This document shows, one piece after another, positions 23,531 to 31,083 of a stretch of DNA of 64,000 nucleotides. The notes beneath the pieces are model-generated. The model was not told the origin of the DNA, made no database searches, and saw only the letters and a list, made by a program, of their open reading frames with translations. Within the stretch, counting starts at the first letter, position 1; the number at the start of each line of letters is the position of its first letter. The stretch comes from Hamadaea sp013361475 (lineage in GTDB: Bacteria > Actinomycetota > Actinomycetes > Mycobacteriales > Micromonosporaceae), in assembly GCF_040654195.1 (NCBI RefSeq), contig NZ_JBFAHM010000008.1, forward strand, positions 62,001 through 126,000, given 5' to 3'. Made by a program: the position numbers and the translations under genes.

Positions 23531-24487
23531 CAAGACGTTCTTCTGCCCCGGTCGCAGACCCATTCGGTCCCGCGCCGAAACCGGCAGGTCGTCGTAGGGC
23601 GTCGAAGAGACGACGGAAACCTCCTCGACGGCGTCGGACGCCGGGCCCAGCGTTGTGCGTACCAGATCGCCCAAGAGTTCCGCGTCGAGATCGTCGCCGA
23701 CGGCGAGCGACAAGTCGCGGCGCGTGGGCGGATGGTTCGAGACCGCCCGGTACGCGCGCAGGTCGAGCATCTGCCCGGCCACCCGCGGATCGGGATCGCG
23801 GAGCAGCCGGATGTCCGGTACGCCCTTGGCGAGCATGGTGAGCCGATCGAGGCCGAGCCCCATCGCGAGCCCCGACCCGCCCGGCAGCCCGGCGGCCGCG
23901 AGCACCTCGGGATGAGCGAGCCCGCACTCGCCGATCTCGACGTCGCCGACGTAGATCTCGCGGCCCTCCACCGTGTAGGGATGGACGCTCGGCGGCGTAT
24001 GCCAAGCGCGCCCCGGCAGGATCGCCTCGACGACCGCGCGAACCATTTTCGTCAGATCGTCCGAGGTCAGCGGCGGTCCAGCCGGCCGGACGAGCCACAG
24101 ATCGTGCTGGTGTGGCTGGCCGACGTGCTGCCGATCGATGACATCGCGGCGATAGCAGATCCCCGGCACGCTGAGCAGCACGTCGCCAGTGGTCTCCCGG
24201 AGCAGCGCCGGTATGCGCGCGGTGGTGTGGGAGCGGAGCATGCGGCCGTCGCCGAGGTAGTGGCTGTACCGGCGGTCGCGGGTCACGTCGTCGGGCCGGT
24301 AGCGCAACCGGTCGTAGTTGTCGGCGACGCTGACGATCCGGGGACCCGGGTCGCGGCGGATCGGGACGCACCAGATCGCCGCCACGGCTTGTTCGAGCCG
24401 CTCCGCGACGAGATGCACGGCGTGCGGCCCGGCGGCGGGATCGGTGAGGTCGCGAACGGCGAGCAGCCGTTCCAACGAGGTGGTCAC
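23387..24487 (-). CDS. srmL: PheS-related mystery ligase (SrmL type)
   Basis: A 366-residue single-chain class II synthetase-like protein. Motif 1-like RSHTTARIPALLR is at 85-97, motif 2-like CYRRDVIDRQHVGQPHQ at 111-127, motif 3-like GLAMGLGLDRLTML at 206-219, and a ferredoxin-fold anticodon-binding (FDX-ACB) domain at about 252-350 (SNHPPTRRDLS, SRTLTAADANVLRDRV). The PheRS pocket block FTEPS is replaced by YTVEG, so phenylalanine is unlikely to be the substrate. The GTG is preceded by GGAGGA. A hairpin (CGAT-GCGCG/CGCGC-ATCG) lies just upstream of the ribosome site. It is not the housekeeping PheRS. The name srmL is from memory of actinobacterial annotations. Confidence 0.75.
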   Translation of the reverse strand: MTTSLERLLAVRDLTDPAAGPHAVHLVAERLEQAVAAIWCVPIRRDPGPRIVSVADNYDRLRYRPDDVTRDRRYSHYLGDGRMLRSHTTARIPALLRETTGDVLLSVPGICYRRDVIDRQHVGQPHQHDLWLVRPAGPPLTSDDLTKMVRAVVEAILPGRAWHTPPSVHPYTVEGREIYVGDVEIGECGLAHPEVLAAAGLPGGSGLAMGLGLDRLTMLAKGVPDIRLLRDPDPRVAGQMLDLRAYRAVSNHPPTRRDLSLAVGDDLDAELLGDLVRTTLGPASDAVEEVSVVSSTPYDDLPVSARDRMGLRPGQKNVLLRLVLRHPSRTLTAADANVLRDRVYAALHAGSAHEWASAAHGVQEEN

Positions 24488-24695
24488 GGTATTCCTCCAT
24501 CGATGCGCGGACGTGCGCGCCATCGACAGGGAGGCTGTTACCGAACGCGGCGCGCGAACGTCGGCCCACCGGAGAACCGGGGGCACGTAAATCGCGGCGT
24601 GCTCGCACTCATGAATCCCATTCTGGGCGATCTTCCAGAAGATTCGCAACGGCGTTCCTTTGGCGCGACCGGCGAATCGGGCATACCGTCGAGTG

Positions 24696-25361
24696 GTGCG
24701 GGATCCGATCCACGACGATGCGATCCGCGAGGACCTGGACGAGCTGGGCCTGCGGCACTTCCTCGACGTCCGCGCGACGGTCCGGCCGATGCTGGCCAAC
24801 CTCGCCGGGCGGCAGCGTACGGCGTTCGCCGCCGCCGTGGCCGACCGGCTGCAGCACGAGCACCACCAGCTCCCGGAACGGGAACGGGCGGCGATCGTCT
24901 GCCACTGGCGCCCGGTGCTCGAAGTCGTCTGGGACGGCCTGTGCGGCCGCCGCGACGGCAAGCAGTCCGTCGCCGAGGTGGCCGAGGCGGTCGGTGCGTT
25001 CTACCTGAGCCCGGCATACCAGAAACCGCACGACGACCCGGCCGACGCCGCCGACCACGCGGCGATGGCGGCCTTCTACGCCGCCGAGTGCTACCTGCAC
25101 GGCTGTGCCGAGTTCGCGATGTGGTCCGGGTGGCGCGGCTTCGACTACGCCTCCGTGCTGGCCGGCGACGACCGGGACTGGCCGCACCGCAAACCGCCCC
25201 GCGTACGCCTGGAGAGCTGGGAACTGGCGCATCCGGCGATCCAAGCCGAACTCGACCGGCAGCTGGCCGACCTCGAACTGCTCGACGAGGAAGGCTGGAC
25301 GCTCGACGAAACCGCCGACGGCTGCCGCGATTTGGTCGACAAACTTCGCGGAGGGGCATGA
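24696..25361 (+). CDS. conserved hypothetical protein
   Basis: A 221-residue soluble, mostly helical protein starting MRDPIHDDAIREDLDELG, rich in Trp/His (CHWRPVLEVVWDGLCG and FAMWSGWRGFDYASVL). I do not recognise a named domain. A TACCGT box (24684-24689) ends six bases before this GTG, which supports it over the adjacent GTG at 24693 and a TTG at 24660. It is divergent from srmL, so the two share a 208-bp control region and may be functionally linked. Confidence 0.7.
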   Translation: MRDPIHDDAIREDLDELGLRHFLDVRATVRPMLANLAGRQRTAFAAAVADRLQHEHHQLPERERAAIVCHWRPVLEVVWDGLCGRRDGKQSVAEVAEAVGAFYLSPAYQKPHDDPADAADHAAMAAFYAAECYLHGCAEFAMWSGWRGFDYASVLAGDDRDWPHRKPPRVRLESWELAHPAIQAELDRQLADLELLDEEGWTLDETADGCRDLVDKLRGGA

Positions 25362-25437
25362 ATCTCCGCGGCGCTCTTGCGTACGCCCCCCGGACTTGGT
25401 CTCATCGATATCAGAGGATGTCGAAGGTGACGGAGCC

Positions 25438-25941
25438 ATGACCGAGCGGCTGAGGGTGATCCTGGGAGTGCACGACTCCCTGTCGGGGTTGCGAGCGCTG
25501 CGCCGGGCGGTCAGCGAAGCGCGTACGCGCGCCGCCGAACTGCACGCCGTGCGCGCGTGGATGCCGACTGCGGGCGGTTATTACGCCCCCACGGTACGGA
25601 TCTGGGAATCCGAACTGGACGCGGCCGCCAAGGCGGAGATCCGGCACGCGTTCGACACGGCGATGGGCGGGCTGCCCCGTGACGTCGACCTGCGCCTGGT
25701 GACCGTCCAAGCGCTGCCCGGCCCCGCACTCGTCGAGTACGCGTACCGCGACGACGACCTGCTGGTGGTGGGCGTCGGGCGGCCCGGACGACTCGCCCGG
25801 CTGGCCGGTCGCGGCGGCACCTCGAAATACTGCCTGAACCGGGCACAGTGCCCGGTGCTGATGGTTCCGCCGGACCGGTTCGCGACCGAGTGCACTCGGT
25901 TGAGTGCGCGTGACCTCACTCGATCACTGGGCGCGGCCTGA
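25438..25941 (+). CDS. universal stress protein (UspA family)
   Basis: A 167-residue single-domain Usp. The N-terminal strand LRVILGVHDSLSGLRAL carries the conserved Asp, and the ATP-loop region reads LLVVGVGRPGRLARL with the C-terminal CPVLMVPP. The G-2x-G-9x-G motif is loosely kept, so nucleotide binding is plausible. An atypical C-terminal extension of about 25 residues follows. GGAG precedes the ATG. It ends 52 bases before a strong hairpin. Confidence 0.85.
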   Translation: MTERLRVILGVHDSLSGLRALRRAVSEARTRAAELHAVRAWMPTAGGYYAPTVRIWESELDAAAKAEIRHAFDTAMGGLPRDVDLRLVTVQALPGPALVEYAYRDDDLLVVGVGRPGRLARLAGRGGTSKYCLNRAQCPVLMVPPDRFATECTRLSARDLTRSLGAA

Positions 25942-25993
25942 CTTTTCGGGGCCTGGCTTCGGGCCTCGCGCGGCCCTCGCGCCGCCATCGCTT

Positions 25994-26060
25994 CGCGACT
26001 ACCGGAACGTCACGTACCTATCCCGGGCTGGGTTAGGTACGTGACGTTCCAGTAGTCGCG
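25994..26060. terminator. 27-bp near-perfect hairpin between convergent genes
   Basis: Positions 25994-26020 pair with 26034-26060 with a single mismatch, around a 13-base loop TCCCGGGCTGGGT. It lies between the Usp gene and the convergent M3 peptidase gene and could stop transcription from both sides. No T-tract follows either arm. Confidence 0.6.
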
Positions 26061-26138
26061 CCGGGTCGCCGGATCGGCGGGGTTGCGTCGCCGGGTCCCG
26101 CCGCGCCGGGCCGCGAGGTTGCGCCGCCACTGGCGGGC

Positions 26139-28052
26139 TCAGCTCTCGAGCCACGCCTGGAAGGCGTCGAAGTTGTAGTCGCGCCCGAGGAAGTCCCGGA
26201 TCAGCTCGGCCGCCGGGGCCGAACCGCCGCGTCCGATCACGGTACGCCGGTAGCGGCCCGCCGGGCCGGTCGCGAGCAGGTCGTCGGGGTTGAAGGCGGT
26301 GAATAGGTCCTTCGCGATGACCAGTGACCACATGTAGGTGTAGTACATCGCGGAGTATCCGTTGAGGTGGCCGAACGACAGGTGGAGTTTCGTGCCCTCC
26401 GGGTGCCGGAACGGGGTGTGGAACTCCATCGTCTCCTTCTCCACCGCATCGATGTCCAGTGTGGACGGCTCGCGGCGGTGGAGTTCCAGGCTGAGCGCGG
26501 CGTAGTACATCTGCTGACGGACCAGCATGCCCTTGCCGAACTCCTCGGCGGCCCGCATCGCCGCCACCGTCTCGGCGGGGATCGCCTCGCCGGTGTCCAC
26601 GTGCCGGGCGAAGCGCGCCAGCACGCCGTGGTTGCGTACCCACTCTTCGAGCAGCTGCGACGGCGCTTCGACGAAGTCCCACTCGACGCTGACCCCGCCG
26701 ACGCCGCTCCACCGGCCGGCGCTGGCGAAGATCTGGTGCAGCAGGTGGCCGAACTCGTGGAAGAAGGTCCGCACATCGGTCGGCTGGAGCAGGGCGCGCC
26801 CGGTGGCGGGGTTGGGCAGATTGCACAGCAGTGCGCACTCGGGCGTACGCCCCTGCTTCCCGACGACCATCGTGAACATGGCGGCGTGGTTGAATTTGTC
26901 GGCGCGCGGGTGCATGTCGAGGTAGATCCGGCCGAGCACGGCGCCGTTCTCCACGACGTCGTAGGCCTCGACCTCGGGATGCCACACGGGCTGCTCGGAC
27001 GGCCGGAACTCGACGCCGAACATCTCGGCCGCGACGGCCATCAACCCGTCCTTGACGGCGTGGTACTCCAGGTACGGCCGGACCGCCTGCGAGTCGAAGG
27101 CGAACTGCTCCGCCCGTACGCGGTCGGTCAGGTACATGTTGTCCCACGGTTCGACGGCCTCGGCGGTGGGGTCGTCGACGCGTTTGCGGTCCAGCAGGAC
27201 CGCGTAGTCGCGGTCGCCGCGGTCGCGGGCGGCCGTCGAGATGCGGGCGATGAAGTCGGCGATCGCCTGCTCCGAGCCGATCATCTTGTTGGCCGTGACG
27301 AAGTCGGCCCAGGTCGCGAAGCCGAGGAGGGTCGCCAGTTCCCGGCGCAGCTCCAGCAGGCGGCGCAGGTTCGGCTCGTTGTCCGGGTACGCCCGCAGGT
27401 TGTTGAGCCGCCACAGCTGCTCGCGCGCGGCGGCGTCCCGGGAGTAGGTGAGGAACGGGACGAGATCCGGATAGTCCGTCGTGATCCGGACCAGCCCGTC
27501 GTCGCCGGCGGGGTGCGCGGCCACGTAGTCCTCGGGCAGCCCGTCGAGGGCGCTCGGCGGCAGTTCCGCCGTCCGGGTGCTCGACGCGATCGCCCGTTCG
27601 AACGCCTGGCCGGTCGCGGTCAGCTCGTCCTGCAGGGCGCGTACGCGGGCGCGCGTCTCGTCGTCTCGGTCGACGCCGGCCAGCCGCATGTCGCGGAGCA
27701 CCCGGCCGACCCAGTGGCGGGTGGCCGCGTCCTCGCCGCTCAGGTCCAGCCCGGCCAGCGCCTGGTAGACCGCCGGGTCGAGGGAGATCTCGGTGAGCCG
27801 CTTGTCGATGTCCTGCTGCACGGTGGCGGCGGTCGCGCGGACTTCCGCGTCCGGATGTGCCATCTGGGTCAGCTTGGCCAGGTTGCGTACCCGGCTCAGG
27901 GACGACACGGCCTCGTCGTACGCGGTCAGCGTACCGGTGGCGAGGAAATCGCCGAGCAGGCCGGCGGCGGTGGCCGCGGTCTCGTCAGCGGCGGTGGTGA
28001 GCGCGTCGGAACCGCCTGCCACGAGGGCGGCGGCGGCGGAGGTGTCCTGCAT
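26139..28052 (-). CDS. M3 family metallopeptidase (thimet oligopeptidase-like)
   Basis: A 637-residue cytoplasmic oligopeptidase. The zinc site HEFGH (FFHEFGHLLHQIF) is at about residues 431-435, with the third ligand Glu downstream in SVEWDFVEAPSQLLEEW. Helical N- and C-terminal halves enclose the channel, as expected for M3 enzymes that trim short peptides. Length is normal for the family. A TACGGT box (28060-28065 complement) lies seven bases before the ATG, so the transcript is probably leaderless. Confidence 0.95.
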   Translation of the reverse strand: MQDTSAAAALVAGGSDALTTAADETAATAAGLLGDFLATGTLTAYDEAVSSLSRVRNLAKLTQMAHPDAEVRATAATVQQDIDKRLTEISLDPAVYQALAGLDLSGEDAATRHWVGRVLRDMRLAGVDRDDETRARVRALQDELTATGQAFERAIASSTRTAELPPSALDGLPEDYVAAHPAGDDGLVRITTDYPDLVPFLTYSRDAAAREQLWRLNNLRAYPDNEPNLRRLLELRRELATLLGFATWADFVTANKMIGSEQAIADFIARISTAARDRGDRDYAVLLDRKRVDDPTAEAVEPWDNMYLTDRVRAEQFAFDSQAVRPYLEYHAVKDGLMAVAAEMFGVEFRPSEQPVWHPEVEAYDVVENGAVLGRIYLDMHPRADKFNHAAMFTMVVGKQGRTPECALLCNLPNPATGRALLQPTDVRTFFHEFGHLLHQIFASAGRWSGVGGVSVEWDFVEAPSQLLEEWVRNHGVLARFARHVDTGEAIPAETVAAMRAAEEFGKGMLVRQQMYYAALSLELHRREPSTLDIDAVEKETMEFHTPFRHPEGTKLHLSFGHLNGYSAMYYTYMWSLVIAKDLFTAFNPDDLLATGPAGRYRRTVIGRGGSAPAAELIRDFLGRDYNFDAFQAWLES

Positions 28053-28117
28053 GTCCGCAACCGTAGCGTTCCGGCAGACCGCGCCGCCGCCCCGTCTCCC
28101 GGTGGTAGAACTACGGG

Positions 28118-28717
28118 GTGGGCATCGTGTCGCCGGGTTTCTCCGGCCGCCGCCAGACGTCCGGGCCGAAGCTGCCGCCGGGCCAGTACCTCACGCAGGA
28201 CTTTCCGGTGCTGTCGGCGGGGCCGACGCCCCGGGTGCCGCTGGACGCGTGGGAGTTCGCGGTGATCACCGAGACGGGCGCCCGGCACACCTGGTCGTGG
28301 GCCGAGCTGCAGCAGCTTCCCGCCGAGGACGTCACGGTCGACATCCACTGCGTTACGAAATGGTCGAAGCTGACGACGCACTGGCGCGGCGTCGCCATCG
28401 CGACGCTGCTGGAAGACGTCGAGACGGCGGCTGACTTCACGCTCGCGCACTCCTACGGCGGCTACACGACGAACGTGCCGCTCGACGACCTGCTCGACGG
28501 GCAGGCGTGGATCGCCTACGAGTTCGAGGGCGAGCCGTTGGCGCCCGAGCACGGCGGGCCGGCCCGGCTGCTGGTGCCGCACCTCTACTTCTGGAAGTCG
28601 GCCAAGTGGGTGCGCGGCCTGCAACTGCTGCTCGAGGACGAACCGGGCTTCTGGGAGACGGCGGGCTACCACGACTACGGAGACCCATGGCGCGAGCAGC
28701 GGTATCAAGGCGACTGA
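28118..28717 (+). CDS. sulfite-oxidase-like molybdopterin oxidoreductase
   Basis: A 199-residue molybdopterin-binding protein of the MsrP/YedY-like group. The cofactor-ligand Cys is in DIHCVTKWSKLTTHWRGV near residue 78, and the block KSAKWVRGLQLLLEDEPGFWE is typical. It has no Tat or other signal peptide, so it is probably cytoplasmic. It overlaps the downstream flavin reductase gene by 31 bases and is followed by a DUF6510 gene; this trio is conserved in actinobacteria, and the reductase probably passes electrons to it. The electron acceptor or substrate is unknown. Confidence 0.92.
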   Translation: MGIVSPGFSGRRQTSGPKLPPGQYLTQDFPVLSAGPTPRVPLDAWEFAVITETGARHTWSWAELQQLPAEDVTVDIHCVTKWSKLTTHWRGVAIATLLEDVETAADFTLAHSYGGYTTNVPLDDLLDGQAWIAYEFEGEPLAPEHGGPARLLVPHLYFWKSAKWVRGLQLLLEDEPGFWETAGYHDYGDPWREQRYQGD

Positions 28718-29445
28718 CCTGGCGCGCGGCCCGGCTGCGGGAGGTGCGCGCCGAGACCGGCAGCGCGCACACCCTGGTCTTCGAGGTGCCCGGGTGGCCC
28801 GGTCACCTCGCCGGGCAGCACGTCGACGTGCGGCTGACCGCCGAGGACGGCTATTCGACCGAGCGCAGCTACTCGATCGCCTCGGCCTTCACCGACAGCG
28901 ACGACCTCGTCGAGCTGACCGTGCAGCGGATTCCGGACGGCGAGGTCTCGCCGTATCTGGTCGACGTCCTGCAGCCGGGGATGCAGGTCGAGCTGCGCGG
29001 CCCGGTCGGCGGCTGGTTCGTGTGGCGCGCCGCCGAGACCGCGCCGGTGCTGCTCGTCGCCGGCGGTTCCGGAGTGGTCCCGCTCATGGCCATGATCCGG
29101 GCCCGCGCGAAAGCCTCGGTCCGCGTCCCGTTCCGGCTCGTCTACTCCACGCGTACGCCGGAAGACGTGCTCTATGCCGAGGAGCTGCGCCGGCGTGCCC
29201 TGGAAGATCGGGGGCTCGACGTGACGGTGGTCTACACGCGCCGCGCACCGGACGGGCACGGCCGCCCGCCGGGCCGGTTGACCGCCGCCGATCTCGCCGA
29301 ATGGGGCTGGCCGCCCGACTTCGAGCCGGCCGTCTTCGTCTGCGGCCCGACCGGGTTCGTCGAGGCCGCCGCCGACCTGCTGATCGACGCCGGGCACGAA
29401 CCCCAGCGGATCAAGACCGAGCGCTTCGGAGGAACCGATGCTTGA
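28687..29445 (+). CDS. ferredoxin-NADP-reductase-like FAD/NAD(P) oxidoreductase
   Basis: A 252-residue reductase. The FAD-binding motif is RSYSIASAF near residue 58, the NAD(P) motif LLVAGGSGVVPLMAMI near residue 120, and the C-terminal CGPTGFVEAAADLL closes the nucleotide site. It has no iron-sulphur domain. The ATG is preceded by GGAG inside the end of the molybdopterin gene, so translation is coupled. It presumably transfers electrons between NAD(P)H and the molybdopterin protein. Confidence 0.92.
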   Translation: MARAAVSRRLTWRAARLREVRAETGSAHTLVFEVPGWPGHLAGQHVDVRLTAEDGYSTERSYSIASAFTDSDDLVELTVQRIPDGEVSPYLVDVLQPGMQVELRGPVGGWFVWRAAETAPVLLVAGGSGVVPLMAMIRARAKASVRVPFRLVYSTRTPEDVLYAEELRRRALEDRGLDVTVVYTRRAPDGHGRPPGRLTAADLAEWGWPPDFEPAVFVCGPTGFVEAAADLLIDAGHEPQRIKTERFGGTDA

Positions 29446-29701
29446 CTACGTTGACGGCAGTTCGCTGGCCGGGCCGATGCGAGAGCTGTTCGCGGTCGAC
29501 GTCACCACCGTCGACGGCCGCTGCGCCGCCTGTGGGCTGACCGGGCCGATCGCCGCGTTGCGGGTGTATGGCCACGATCACGGTCCCGGCCTGGTCGGCC
29601 GCTGCCCAGGCTGCGACGAGATCGTCCTGCGCCTCGTGCGTACGCCGACGGAGGCCTGGCTGGATCTGCGAGGGGCGGTCAGTCTGCGGTTTTCGCTGTG
29701 A
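29438..29701 (+). CDS. DUF6510 family zinc-ribbon protein
   Basis: An 87-residue protein with two CxxC knuckles, CAACG and CPGCDE, forming a zinc ribbon, and a strand-rich core (EAWLDLRGAVSLRF). I recognise it as DUF6510, a companion of molybdopterin oxidoreductase and flavin reductase genes in actinobacteria. It may be an electron-transfer or assembly accessory. Its start overlaps the end of the reductase gene by eight bases. Confidence 0.85.
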   Translation: MLDYVDGSSLAGPMRELFAVDVTTVDGRCAACGLTGPIAALRVYGHDHGPGLVGRCPGCDEIVLRLVRTPTEAWLDLRGAVSLRFSL

Positions 29702-29824
29702 TCGCCAGAGGAACCCCGAAAGGCGGCTTTGAGTCGGCTTCGAGGTTTGAGTAGGTTACTGGTACGGGTAGACCGGAAATAAGACGGAGGGTCTACGCGG
29801 ATCAGCAAAGCGAGGCAACACACT

Positions 29825-30946
29825 GTGAATCGCAGCGGTGACGAGCAGGCCCTGGACCCCAAGACCAAGCCCACCCGCCCCCGCAGCCGATATGTGGACA
29901 CGCTGCGTGCAGTCGCCATCACTCGGGTGTTCCTCCACCACACGTTGTGGATCAGTTGGCTGGCGGTCCTGTTCCCCTCGATGTTCGTGATGTTCGGGCT
30001 CGCCGGGGCGATGACGGCGGCCTCGCTCGAACGCAAGGGACCGGCCCCGACCGTACGCTCCCGGCTGCGCCGAACCCTGCCACCGCTGTGGGCGCTCGCG
30101 GCGGTCGCGATCCCGCTCATGTTGATCAACGGGTGGCAGCATGATCCGACCAATCCGCTGCGCTGGCAGGACCTGCTGTACTGGGTGCTGCCGCTGGCCA
30201 ACCCGCCCGCGAGCTCCTGGGGCGGGGCGTTCACGCTCGCGTTGTGGTATATCCGGGCGTACATCTGGTTCGTCCTGCTGTCGCCGATCTTCTGGTGGTT
30301 CTTTCAGCGCTGGCCGGTCAAGACGCTGATCGCCCCGCTGACCGGGGCGGTCCTGCTGTACTCGCCGCTGGTCCCGCTGCCGGTCAACCGCGTCGGCGAC
30401 GTCATGTGGTCGACCGCGTCCTACGGCACCGCCTGGATGCTCGGCTTCGCCCGGCATACCCGGCTGCTCGACCGTGTCCCGATCTGGGTGTGCGCGGCGT
30501 CCGCCGCCGTGCTCGGCGTCGTCGGCTACGTGTGGGGCGCCGGGCAGGGCGGCTTCCCGTTCGCCGACCCGATCGCCGAGACGCTGTGGGGCACCGGATT
30601 CGTGCTGCTGGCCCTGCGGGCCCGGCCGACCCTGGCCTGGCTGGACCGGTTCCCGAGACTCGCTCGCCTGGTGAGCGCGTTCAACGCGCGCGCGATCACG
30701 ATCTACGTGTGGCAGTTGCCGGTGCTGTTCCTGACCGGCGCCCTGCTCCAGTACGCCGGGGTCACCCCGTTGACGACCGAGATGAAAATCGCGTCGCTGC
30801 TGGTCGGGGCGCCACTGACGGCGTTGGCCGTGCTCGCGGTCGGCTGGATCGAGGACATCGCGGCCCGGCGGCGCCCGGCGTTGGTGCCCGCCGTTCCCGC
30901 GCCTCGTGCCGCGCCCACGGCGCAACCGGTTGCCGCCTCCGCCTGA
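29825..30946 (+). CDS. acyltransferase 3 family membrane protein
   Basis: A 373-residue integral membrane protein with about ten hydrophobic helices. The N-terminal block RYVDTLRAVAITRVFLHHT has the catalytic His region of acyltransferase family 3 enzymes, which move acyl groups to sugars or lipids at the membrane. The Arg found in many members is in SRLRRTLPPLW. The substrate is unknown. The GTG has only a weak GAGG site 12 bases upstream. A Pro/Ala-rich cytoplasmic tail ends the protein. Confidence 0.85.
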   Translation: MNRSGDEQALDPKTKPTRPRSRYVDTLRAVAITRVFLHHTLWISWLAVLFPSMFVMFGLAGAMTAASLERKGPAPTVRSRLRRTLPPLWALAAVAIPLMLINGWQHDPTNPLRWQDLLYWVLPLANPPASSWGGAFTLALWYIRAYIWFVLLSPIFWWFFQRWPVKTLIAPLTGAVLLYSPLVPLPVNRVGDVMWSTASYGTAWMLGFARHTRLLDRVPIWVCAASAAVLGVVGYVWGAGQGGFPFADPIAETLWGTGFVLLALRARPTLAWLDRFPRLARLVSAFNARAITIYVWQLPVLFLTGALLQYAGVTPLTTEMKIASLLVGAPLTALAVLAVGWIEDIAARRRPALVPAVPAPRAAPTAQPVAASA

Positions 30947-30968
30947 CGCCTCGCATCACCCCGTCACC

Positions 30969-31029
30969 TGCAGATCACGGTTGCGCATGCTTCCGCCGAT
31001 CGGGGATGCATGCGCAACCGTGATCTGCA
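30969..31029. terminator. 22-bp perfect hairpin downstream of acyltransferase gene
   Basis: Positions 30969-30990 (beginning TGCAGATCACGG) pair without mismatch with 31008-31029 (ending GTGATCTGCA) around a 17-base loop. It lies 22 bases after the acyltransferase stop and 54 bases before the next gene on the same strand. It is likely a terminator, although no T-run follows. Confidence 0.6.
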
Positions 31030-31083
31030 TCAGTCCGGCGGGCGTCGGGAAGGCGACTGACCGCCGGCGCCGCATGGCTGAGC

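Noticed and set aside
23387..24487. Housekeeping phenylalanyl-tRNA synthetase
   Set aside because: It is a single 366-residue chain, no pheT-type gene is adjacent, and the phenylalanine pocket motif is not conserved.
24488..24692. T-box riboswitch in the srmL leader
   Set aside because: No AGGGTGGNACCGCG-like T-box sequence or specifier loop is visible; only a short hairpin before the ribosome site.
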